From Treponema sp. (lineage in GTDB: Bacteria; Spirochaetota; Spirochaetia; Treponematales; Breznakiellaceae), in assembly GCA_020216655.1 (NCBI GenBank), contig JAIWNU010000019.1, positions 1 to 14,716 of the forward strand: a stretch of DNA of 14,716 nucleotides, given 5' to 3'. The notes under the pieces were generated by a model that ran no database searches, had not been told where the DNA came from, and saw only the letters and a program-made list of their open reading frames with translations. The translations under genes were made by a program, and so were the position numbers. Shown here piece by piece: positions 9,001 through 14,393 of this stretch (the stretch's first letter is position 1; every line of letters begins with the position of its first letter).

Positions 9001-9425
9001 AACAGAGGGGCGAGATACTCAGGGGGCGGAAGCGGGGTGAGAAAAGCCCGCTCAGAACAGACAAGGAGGGGAGACTTCCCGGAACATAGCAGGGCAAGGA
9101 TGCGGCTTCGTTCACCAAAACTGGCGGAAGCGGGAGCGAGGTCCCGGTACGGAATGCTTCCCCACCAGGGAAACATATTCGGGGCAAGCCCTGCGCCTTC
9201 CAGGTCAGAAGCGATATTTTCAGCTTCGTGTTCCGTGGGACAAACCACAAGGATAGGCCCTGGAGCTTTTAATGCAAGTTCTGCAATAATAAGTGAGATA
9301 AAGGATCCATCGGCCCCTTCCACTTCCAGGGGAAATCGTTTGTCGGAAAAAGCAGAGAGTACCGATTGCAGCGAAGCGGATTTTCTTATTTTGTTCTGCA
9401 ATACAGGAAACGATAAGGTATTCAT
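6024..9425 (-). CDS. mfd: Transcription-repair coupling factor Mfd
   Basis: A 1133-residue DNA translocase that displaces RNA polymerase stalled at lesions and recruits UvrA for nucleotide excision repair. The N-terminal part (to about 330) is the degenerate UvrB-like region used for UvrA contact. The RNA polymerase interaction (CarD-like) domain starts at NPGDYVVHVNYG (about 470) and runs to about 535. The translocase follows: Walker A GDVGYGKTE (620-628), DEEQ (721-724), SATPIPRT (747-754), TTIIENGIDIPN (860-871) and QLYQLRGRVGR (887-897). The C-terminal domain (about 985-1130) is the autoinhibitory module. Length matches the family and nothing is missing. It heads a unit with plsC and the alarmone synthetase. 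The ATG lacks a clear ribosome binding site and the predicted leader is very short. Identification is secure. Confidence 0.98.
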   Translation of the reverse strand: MNTLSFPVLQNKIRKSASLQSVLSAFSDKRFPLEVEGADGSFISLIIAELALKAPGPILVVCPTEHEAENIASDLEGAGLAPNMFPWWGSIPYRDLAPASASFGERSRILALLCSGKSPLLVCSERAFLTPLPPPEYLAPLLQTIRPGQKIDTVALAETLTAYGYTRVPKVQVHGEFALRGEVLDILMAGDEYAYRLLFDFDRIESIKQFNPEDQSGLERVSELVIRPLKEVLWDDERIRALKNKLSQFDEFKDAKFDFFNTLEQRKTFSGEELFFSLAFEKPATLLDYLSQSATVVFVDKERLENAQESLEREYEGLYRKARRERPVPAPHRILLNFKEQSARTERRLSFQTIKGAGESGAYKLSISCDPPRSFFGNITYLKEEFANLIKQGWQLVVSAESESQALRLEEVLKDLAVSVMVLPLSTGFALPDIKLMLVQENEIFGRRKRIPRSLKHARSAVIDTFVELNPGDYVVHVNYGIGLFKGIERIKALGHERDYIKLEYADEEYVFVPIEQVNLVQRYIGNEGNAPRLDKLGSKSWENRKNRVKKSVEDIAQRLIDLYSKRKAVQGYAFPKDTEWQTAFEAAFPYEETEDQLRCVEEIKRDMESPFPMDRLVCGDVGYGKTEVAVRACFKAVMGGKQVAFLAPTTILAEQHYENFQERFAQFPVRLGMLSRFVDKAEARKTLEAVRKGEIDILVGTHRIIQKDVVFKDLGLLVIDEEQRFGVKDKERLKELKTNIDCLTLSATPIPRTLHMSLLKIRDMSLLTTPPYNRHPVETSIDEFNEDRIAAAIRREVERGGQVFYLHNRVESLDEVKRMLERIVPEMLIDVAHGQMDPKDLEDVMHRFIHGGFHVLVSTTIIENGIDIPNVNTIIIDRADMYGVSQLYQLRGRVGRSDRVAYAYLFYPKDKALSELAMKRLQVISDFTELGSGFKIAMKDMEIRGAGNLLGREQSGDIYSVGFDLYLRLLDEAVQRLQDANYEVENETYLELEYSGFIPDSYIDSAQEKMEVYKKIAAIQTRDELEQVYAELLDRFGPLPDVVQSLLSLAEIRIICKDLAIAALRERGGLVRVEFAKVSRVKVDRLIRLMKESAGKVKLDPKQPNILVLQTGAIGLKEKSEFIREKLAALIE

Positions 9426-9472
9426 ATTGTTTTACCGATTATGGTAATATATCCGGATTATGGAGTTTCGAA
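9421..9472. promoter_or_regulatory. Divergent promoter region between mfd and the exported-protein gene
   Basis: The 47-base gap holds the only space for both promoters. On the plus strand TAATAT (9445-9450) with TTCATA 18 bases upstream (9421-9426) is a plausible promoter. On the minus strand TATATT (9451-9446) overlaps it, with no good -35 box. A direct repeat, CCGATTATGG at 9435-9444 and CCGGATTATGG at 9453-9463, flanks the shared -10 region with an offset of about 19 bases, about two helical turns. TGGAG at 9461-9465 is the ribosome binding site that selects the GTG at 9473. Confidence 0.4.
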
Positions 9473-10513
9473 GTGAAACCTTGGAATAAAAGTGCACTGG
9501 CAGCCTCGCTGTTATTTTGTCTATCCTTTGTGCTTTCTGCCCAGGATATCGATTTTTCAATTCGATATATGGACAAACGGGTATACTATGCCGGTCAGGG
9601 GCCCATTTTAATTCAGCTCACCATTACCAACAAAAGCGCATCGACCTATCGTTTTTTCTTGGCAGACGAGCGGGCTTTTTCAGTCGACTTTGATGTCAGA
9701 ACCATGACAAACCGCAGTCTTGAGCCTTCTGAAATTCTTATCAGAAAGCGCACTCAAAATCAACGGGTCTTTTTCCGAGAAGTACTGATTCAGAGCGGTG
9801 AATCTTTTTCCTTTACCGAAGACCTTACTGACTATGTTGCTTTGAACGAAGCCGGTTCCTATGTGGTACAGGCTCGGCTTTATCCACAGCTCTATCAGCA
9901 GAAGCCAAACGGGACCGCCACCGGTTCTGTGTACGGAAATTCCAGCGGTGCTTTTATGAGCAGCATAGCAGGCAATCCTAGTCGGAGCATGGAAAATCCT
10001 TCGGTGGATTCAAACCGTCTTGCCCTGACCCTGCGGCCTGCTCCATTGGCAGAACCGGGCAAAGCGGCTCCGGTGCTGGATGCGGATACCAATGCTCTAT
10101 TGGTTCGGCAAAATCTGCCTCCAGACCAGATAATTTCGTATATTTTAACGGCCAGACAGAAAGGACAGTGGGAAAAGTTTTTCCTCTACCTGGATTTGGA
10201 AGCCATGCTGGTCCGCGACAGTGCCAGAAAGCGTCAATGGCAGGCCGAATCGGAAGAGGGCCGCCAGAGAATGCTGGAACGTTACCGTTCAGACCTTAAA
10301 AACGCCATGATAGACGGAGATATTGCCACCATTCCTATCGAATTTACCGTTGAACGCACCAATTATGGCGCCGAAGACGGAACGGTGACGGTACTTGAAA
10401 AATTCCGGTATGGCACCTATGTTGAAAAGAAACGGTATACCTATTATGTACGCCGAAAGGATGGTATCTGGGTCGTGGTCGACTATTCTGTAGTTAATCT
10501 GGGGACCGAATGA
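9473..10513 (+). CDS. Exported hypothetical protein, beta-sandwich plus NTF2-like C-terminal domain
   Basis: I do not recognise a named family. The 346-residue product begins with a type I signal peptide (positive MKPWNK, hydrophobic 8-22, likely cleavage after LSA at residue 23), so it should be periplasmic or surface-associated. Residues about 25-137 alternate beta strands in a style like an immunoglobulin-type or BsuPI-like sandwich. Residues about 140-185 are rich in Gly, Ser, Asn and Pro and are probably a linker. Residues about 215-346 (a helix-rich part, then strands ending GIWVVVDYSVV) resemble an NTF2-like fold. These fold guesses rest on pattern only. The start is GTG, chosen because TGGAG lies 7 bases upstream and the signal peptide follows directly; the ATG at 9460 is out of frame. 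The last bases overlap the next gene as ATGA, indicating coupled translation. Confidence 0.85.
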   Translation: MKPWNKSALAASLLFCLSFVLSAQDIDFSIRYMDKRVYYAGQGPILIQLTITNKSASTYRFFLADERAFSVDFDVRTMTNRSLEPSEILIRKRTQNQRVFFREVLIQSGESFSFTEDLTDYVALNEAGSYVVQARLYPQLYQQKPNGTATGSVYGNSSGAFMSSIAGNPSRSMENPSVDSNRLALTLRPAPLAEPGKAAPVLDADTNALLVRQNLPPDQIISYILTARQKGQWEKFFLYLDLEAMLVRDSARKRQWQAESEEGRQRMLERYRSDLKNAMIDGDIATIPIEFTVERTNYGAEDGTVTVLEKFRYGTYVEKKRYTYYVRRKDGIWVVVDYSVVNLGTE

Positions 10514-11262
10514 AACTCTTACTTGTCATTGCCTCTGACGATACGTATGCCTTTATAGCATCCTATGTACGGCCCTTGGGCTTTGAGCTGATTCGATATC
10601 GGCATCCGCTCAAAGCTATGGATAACATCGATGAGGTGGATCCGGACGGCGTCATTATTAGCGGCGAGGATTTTCCGCGGCACTGGAAAACCCTGGTCCA
10701 GTTTATCCGAAGTGAACGGCCTAAGGACAAGACGGCTATTGTGGTGCTTAAAGGGCCTAACTTTCCCTTTGAAGAAGCTGCAAAGGCATCTTACATCGGC
10801 GTAAGCGGCATCGTTTCGGAAAACCTTTCCAATCCAGAAGAACTGGATAGGCTCCAGGGCATTTTAAGCCGATATCTGCCGATAGATGACGGCCGGAGAT
10901 CTAAACGAATACGGCCAGCTCCATGGGACCGTTTTGGTTTTATTGCCTGCAATCCCGCAGACCAGACCTTTATTACCGGTAATCTGGAAACTATCTCAGC
11001 TACCGGTATTTCCCTGCTGCCCGAAGATGCACATTCGGTGCAAAAATTAGGGCTTGATGCGGTCTTATCCGAATGTTCCCTCCGTGTCGGAGACCGCATC
11101 CTTTCTCCGGTCTGCAAACTCGTACGGACAGGTAAAATAGTTTCCTTTCATTTTGAATCCTTTCCCCCGGGTGAACAGGATTTTTTGAACGACTATATCC
11201 AAAGCAGACCTCTGCGGGAGCGAAAGTACATTCAGGAGCATCCAGATTACACTGAGGTGTGA
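10510..11262 (+). CDS. Pseudo-receiver plus PilZ-like domain protein
   Basis: A 250-residue cytoplasmic protein without signal or membrane segments. Residues 1-122 follow the alternating strand-helix pattern of a response-regulator receiver: MKLLLVIASDD with an acidic pair at D10-D11, and DPDGVIISGED (44-54), where the usual phospho-acceptor aspartate is replaced by S51. It is therefore probably not phosphorylated at that position. Residues about 128-235 look like a PilZ domain: an arginine cluster R129/R130/R133 fits RxxxR, and T161-x-S163-x2-G166 fits [D/N]xSxxG except that the first residue is Thr. PilZ domains typically bind cyclic di-GMP; the substitution leaves binding uncertain. GGGG lies 5 bases before the ATG, which overlaps the upstream stop, so it forms a two-gene unit with the exported protein. 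Its 3' end overlaps the convergent tatD by 16 bases. Confidence 0.75.
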   Translation: MKLLLVIASDDTYAFIASYVRPLGFELIRYRHPLKAMDNIDEVDPDGVIISGEDFPRHWKTLVQFIRSERPKDKTAIVVLKGPNFPFEEAAKASYIGVSGIVSENLSNPEELDRLQGILSRYLPIDDGRRSKRIRPAPWDRFGFIACNPADQTFITGNLETISATGISLLPEDAHSVQKLGLDAVLSECSLRVGDRILSPVCKLVRTGKIVSFHFESFPPGEQDFLNDYIQSRPLRERKYIQEHPDYTEV

Positions 11263-12053
11263 AAATACACCCTGCAAAAATTTTCGTCATTTGCCGCGTG
11301 CAATTCCTGTTCTGTATGTGCCATAGTTCCAGCCTCTCGTCTGAGATGAGCAGCCCATTTTACCACCTCCCATAAATCTCCATATTCGGAAAAGGGTTTC
11401 CCACGCGGGCATTGGTAGGGAGCGTCGGTTTCAAACAAGAGGACTTCTTGTGGTAGCAGCGCGCAGGCACGCATAGCTTTCCGGTGGTTTAGCATAATAG
11501 GACTTCCAAAGGAAAAATAGGCTTTCACCCCTCGTTTACACAGAGCCAGGGCTTCTTCGTAGGTTCCCGAATAGGAATGGAAAACAACCGCAGGAAGGGC
11601 CTTTAATTCCCGTAGATAAGTAAAAATCTTATCCATCGCCTTCCTGACGTGCAACACTACCGGCAGGTTATACTGCCGGGCGAGCCCTATCTGTTCCTTA
11701 AATAGCCTTTCCTGTACTGTTTCTGTAGTTTTGTAGGCTTCGTCAAACAGGTCAAAACCTATTTCCCCGACCGCGGCAAGTTTTTCCCCCGCCGCAAAAC
11801 GATATAAGGCTTGTAATGAGGACTGAACAGCTTCAGGCTCAGATAAAGGAAGCTGGGGATGCACACCAAAACAGAGGGCGATTGGGGGACCTCCAGACTT
11901 GGCAGCTTGCTTGGCAAGAGCTTCATGGTAGATAAACTCTTCCTCGTTCCAGCTGCTTGCTGCAACCGAAAGGTTCAAAGCAAGACGCGCCGTTTCTGCA
12001 TCAGCTTTTTTATGGGCCAAATCAAAAGGATGGCAATGAGCATCACTTGGCAT
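11247..12053 (-). CDS. TatD-family metal-dependent hydrolase (probable DNase)
   Basis: A 268-residue TIM-barrel amidohydrolase of the TatD family, which in studied members are metal-dependent 3'-to-5' DNases active in repair and DNA degradation. Metal ligands in order are H6 and H8 (DAHCHP), E97 (GEIGFD), H135 (VLHVRKA), H159 (VFHSYSG) and D210 (ETDAPY); GVHP (63-66) and the barrel spacing also match. Length is usual. It is somewhat divergent at the N terminus, where most TatD proteins have a longer strand before DxHxH. It may be a TatD paralogue rather than the classical enzyme, so I give no gene symbol. No ribosome binding site precedes the ATG, and a predicted promoter would start transcription at or next to the A of the start codon. 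It stands alone on its strand, divergent from the small gene at 12139 and convergent with the PilZ gene. Confidence 0.9.
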   Translation of the reverse strand: MPSDAHCHPFDLAHKKADAETARLALNLSVAASSWNEEEFIYHEALAKQAAKSGGPPIALCFGVHPQLPLSEPEAVQSSLQALYRFAAGEKLAAVGEIGFDLFDEAYKTTETVQERLFKEQIGLARQYNLPVVLHVRKAMDKIFTYLRELKALPAVVFHSYSGTYEEALALCKRGVKAYFSFGSPIMLNHRKAMRACALLPQEVLLFETDAPYQCPRGKPFSEYGDLWEVVKWAAHLRREAGTMAHTEQELHAANDENFCRVYFHTSV

Positions 12054-12059
12054 AAATGC

Positions 12060-12088
12060 ACTATAGCATAGCGACAGAAAGCTATAAA
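12060..12088 (-). promoter_or_regulatory. Candidate promoter of the tatD-family gene
   Basis: On the minus strand TTTATA (12088-12083), a 17-base spacer and TATAGT (12065-12060) form a plausible promoter; TGC directly before the -10 box makes it an extended -10 type. The expected start falls at about 12053, the first base of the start codon, which would make the mRNA leaderless. Confidence 0.45.
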
Positions 12089-12112
12089 GGGTAAAGGGGT
12101 ACCCTTTTTTTT
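12086..12112 (+). terminator. Terminator-like hairpin with T-run in the leader of the small gene
   Basis: On the plus strand AAAGGGTA (12086-12093) and TACCCTTT (12100-12107) form a perfect 8-bp stem around AAGGGG, and the T-run continues to 12112 (eight T in all). It has the form of an intrinsic terminator but lies 26 bases upstream of a start codon on the same strand, with only the opposite-strand tatD gene before it. It could be an attenuator in the leader, the end of an antisense RNA, or chance. The stem's left arm shares bases with the tatD -35 box. Confidence 0.45.
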
Positions 12113-12125
12113 CCGATACCTATAG

Positions 12126-12132
12126 AAGGAGG
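12126..12132 (+). promoter_or_regulatory. Ribosome binding site that fixes the start at 12139
   Basis: A perfect AAGGAGG ends at 12132. The first in-frame ATG (12133) touches it with no spacing, while the second ATG (12139) has the normal 6-base spacing. The second is therefore the start used. Confidence 0.85.
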
Positions 12133-12138
12133 ATGCAC

Positions 12139-12351
12139 ATGAAACGCTATTGCATCAAATGTGAAACCGGCAGGGTAGAATTCCTTGACATCCTATATGA
12201 GACTGATAGCGGCTATATGACCAGGGTTGTCCGTGTTAAGGACGGCTATGAAAAAACCATAGAAGAGTTTATGCCCCACCATTTGTTCGATCTGTGTGTA
12301 AGGACAGGTTATTTGTACGAAATGAAAGAGGCAGCTCATTCAGTCGCTTAA
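12139..12351 (+). CDS. Small conserved hypothetical protein with CxxC motif
   Basis: A 70-residue protein starting MKRYCIKCETGRVEF. I recall similar short proteins from treponemes, but no function. The one CxxC pair (C5, C8) near the N terminus could bind half of a zinc site or sit in a dimeric zinc ribbon; a further Cys is at about residue 55 and a HH pair at about 49-50 (positions by eye). There is no signal peptide or membrane segment, so it is cytoplasmic. The start is set by the AAGGAGG at 12126-12132; starting at the ATG at 12133 would leave no spacing. The strong ribosome binding site suggests good expression. It is a single gene, divergent from tatD, with a terminator-like hairpin in its leader, and convergent with parC across a palindromic spacer. 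Confidence 0.8.
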   Translation: MKRYCIKCETGRVEFLDILYETDSGYMTRVVRVKDGYEKTIEEFMPHHLFDLCVRTGYLYEMKEAAHSVA

Positions 12352-12363
12352 TATAGTCGCTTA
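12342..12363 (+). repeat. Short direct repeat at the 3' end of the small gene
   Basis: AGTCGCTTA occurs at 12342-12350, spanning the stop codon, and again at 12355-12363, immediately before the palindromic element. A 9-base direct repeat at the boundary of a palindrome could be a target duplication or slippage product, or coincidence. Confidence 0.4.
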
Positions 12364-12454
12364 CTGCGTGACAATTTCGCCTATCGGTTGCTAAGGGGAC
12401 CTCGTTGCGCTCCTTAGCAACCGTATGCTAACGTTGGGTCTAACTGCGAATTTC
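12363..12454. repeat. Intergenic palindromic element
   Basis: The core is a perfect 12-bp inverted repeat, CGGTTGCTAAGG (12385-12396) and CCTTAGCAACCG (12412-12423), around a 15-base loop. It is bracketed by direct copies of ACTGCG (12363-12368 and 12443-12448), each followed by AATTTC (12373-12378 after a 4-base insert; 12449-12454 directly). No T-run follows on either strand, so it is not a standard intrinsic terminator, though it may block or stabilise the 3' ends of both convergent genes. The layout resembles REP or MITE-type repeats; that needs other genomic copies to confirm. Confidence 0.55.
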
Positions 12455-12461
12455 AAGGCAG

Positions 12462-14384
12462 CTATTTTGATTCTACCCCTTCCGCTTCTTTAGCAGCGAT
12501 GCGCACACCCGCAGCTTTTAAGCCCTTTACGAGGAAATCCTGCAATTTAATCGTTTCCCTGGTTACCTTAAGCCGCGGTTTCGGCACATAGATCACCACA
12601 AGAGAACCCTTATCACGGGTATCTACATGAAGTACCTTGGCTCCTTCGGGGACAAGACTGTATTCCTTGTTCATTATCCAGCCTTCGATTACACAGCGTT
12701 TTATATAGGGATACCCCGTTTCAGCTTCTTTGTAGATAACAGAAAATACCGTTTTAGAGAGCGCATCCTTGTCGGCAATACCGATCCACCATGCGTGCTC
12801 GCCAACAAAAATCTTTTCAGGCAGATCGATAACACTGTAACTGCCGTTGTTCCGGATCACTAAGATCCTGTCAAAGGGCGAGACCTCCGCCACCACAGCG
12901 CCCGAATTGACCGCGGTTCCCAAATAGCCGGTTTCGCTGTCATAGCGCAGCTCAACGTCTTTTTTAACCACTTCCTTTACATCAATTTTATTAAAGGATT
13001 CTATCTTAGTTTTCCGCTTTCCTTTTCCGATTTCTTCGTTTGCCTTTATTTTAGTTATAATGCCATCTAGAAACGCGGTAGCGTAGGCGGTAATGTTCTT
13101 TAAGTGCCCTTCTATCTCGGCAATCCGGGCTTTTATTTCTTTGAGCTCCGCTTTAGCTTTGTTGATATCGTAGAGCGATATGCGCCGGATAGGAATTTTT
13201 AAAAGATGTTCCACATCCTCCGCGCTGACACCCCGTTTGCCGATTTCTTTCATAAAGGGCTTAAAGCCATCGATTACCGCCTGTTGAACCGCCTCTGCGG
13301 TTTTCATTTCCTCGATGGCCTTGTAGATCCGTTCTTCTATGAAAATCCGTTCTAGCGTACGTTGATGAACCTTATCCAGAAGCTCCGAACGCTCCAGTTC
13401 CAGTTCCTTGGTCAGAATGCTGACCAGTTGTTTGGCATGGTATTCAATAACCTCGGTTACCGTCATGACTGTAGGCATGCCATCCTTGATCACCAGGAGA
13501 TTCACCGAAATAGACTGCTCGCATTCGGTAAAGGCATAGAGGGCATTGACGGTTTCTTCCGAATAGACCCCCCGGGCAAGTTTAATCTCTATCTCCACCT
13601 GTTCGGTGGTAAAATCTGATATGGATTGAATCTTAATACGCCCAGCCTTGGCGGCGGCTTCCACACTGGCAATAATACTTTCGGTGGTTGATCCATAGGG
13701 CAGTTCCCGGATTACGATCCGTTTTGGGTCCGACACATCCAGTTTAGCTCGGACTACCACCTTGCCGTTTCCGTCCCGGTAATCCGAAACATCCATGAGC
13801 CCCCCGGTTGGAAAATCGGGATAGAGCTTAAACTTTTTTCCCGCGAGGCATGCCTTCTCGGCTTCCAGAACCTCAAGGATATTATGGGGGAGTATCTTGG
13901 TCGACATTCCGACCGCAATACCTTCGGCACCCAAAACAAGCACCACAGGTATCTTGGCGGGGAAGACCACCGGTTCCCTGTTGCGTCCATCGTAGGAATC
14001 CACCATGGGGGTCAGTTTTGGGTTGTACAGCAGTTCCTTAGCCAGCGCCGTGGCCCGGCACTCGATATACCGGGCAGCAGACGCCTCGTCTCCGGTAAAA
14101 ATGTTGCCAAAGTTTCCTTGCTTATCGATAAAAAGATCCTTATTGGCCAGGACTACCAGGGCTGATCCAATGGAGGCATCTCCATGGGGGTGATACTTCA
14201 TACAATGGCCCACCACGTTGGCCACCTTGTGGAATTTGCCGTCATCCATCTCAAAGAGGGAGTGGAGTATCCGCCTCTGTACCGGCTTAAGGCCGTCTTC
14301 CAGATCGGGGATGGCCCGGTCTTTTATGACATAGGAAGCGTATTCAATAAAGTTTCTATCAAAAAGGGTCTTGATATATGCCAT
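12462..14384 (-). CDS. parC: DNA topoisomerase IV subunit A (ParC)
   Basis: The 640-residue cutting subunit of a type IIA topoisomerase; topoisomerase IV decatenates daughter chromosomes. The winged-helix region has GLKPVQRR (31-38) and HPHGDAS (65-71), and the catalytic tyrosine is Y106 in AARYIECR. The tower and a coiled coil (about 320-440) follow. The C-terminal domain (about 465-640) is short compared with E. coli ParC or GyrA, and no QRRGGKG-type GyrA box is present, which argues for topoisomerase IV over gyrase. At the quinolone-contact sites Ser83 and Asp87 of E. coli GyrA this protein has A70 and S74. AAGGA lies 6 bases before the ATG. It starts 9 bases after the parE stop, so the two subunits are co-transcribed. 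The 3' end faces the palindromic spacer. Confidence 0.93.
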   Translation of the reverse strand: MAYIKTLFDRNFIEYASYVIKDRAIPDLEDGLKPVQRRILHSLFEMDDGKFHKVANVVGHCMKYHPHGDASIGSALVVLANKDLFIDKQGNFGNIFTGDEASAARYIECRATALAKELLYNPKLTPMVDSYDGRNREPVVFPAKIPVVLVLGAEGIAVGMSTKILPHNILEVLEAEKACLAGKKFKLYPDFPTGGLMDVSDYRDGNGKVVVRAKLDVSDPKRIVIRELPYGSTTESIIASVEAAAKAGRIKIQSISDFTTEQVEIEIKLARGVYSEETVNALYAFTECEQSISVNLLVIKDGMPTVMTVTEVIEYHAKQLVSILTKELELERSELLDKVHQRTLERIFIEERIYKAIEEMKTAEAVQQAVIDGFKPFMKEIGKRGVSAEDVEHLLKIPIRRISLYDINKAKAELKEIKARIAEIEGHLKNITAYATAFLDGIITKIKANEEIGKGKRKTKIESFNKIDVKEVVKKDVELRYDSETGYLGTAVNSGAVVAEVSPFDRILVIRNNGSYSVIDLPEKIFVGEHAWWIGIADKDALSKTVFSVIYKEAETGYPYIKRCVIEGWIMNKEYSLVPEGAKVLHVDTRDKGSLVVIYVPKPRLKVTRETIKLQDFLVKGLKAAGVRIAAKEAEGVESK

Positions 14385-14393
14385 GTTATATCC

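Noticed and set aside
9473..9560. Possible lipoprotein signal (SLLFC) in the exported protein
   Set aside because: The residue before the cysteine is Phe and the hydrophobic stretch continues well past it to a normal LSA cleavage site, so a type I signal peptide fits better.
12133..12351. Start of the small gene at the first ATG (12133)
   Set aside because: The ribosome binding site ends directly against it; the ATG at 12139 has normal spacing.
12433..12444. GTTGGGTCTAAC, containing GTTRRRY and RYYYAAC as in integron attC ends
   Set aside because: The two core motifs overlap instead of bracketing a hairpin, and no partner core is found at the other side of the palindrome. There is no integrase or cassette gene nearby.
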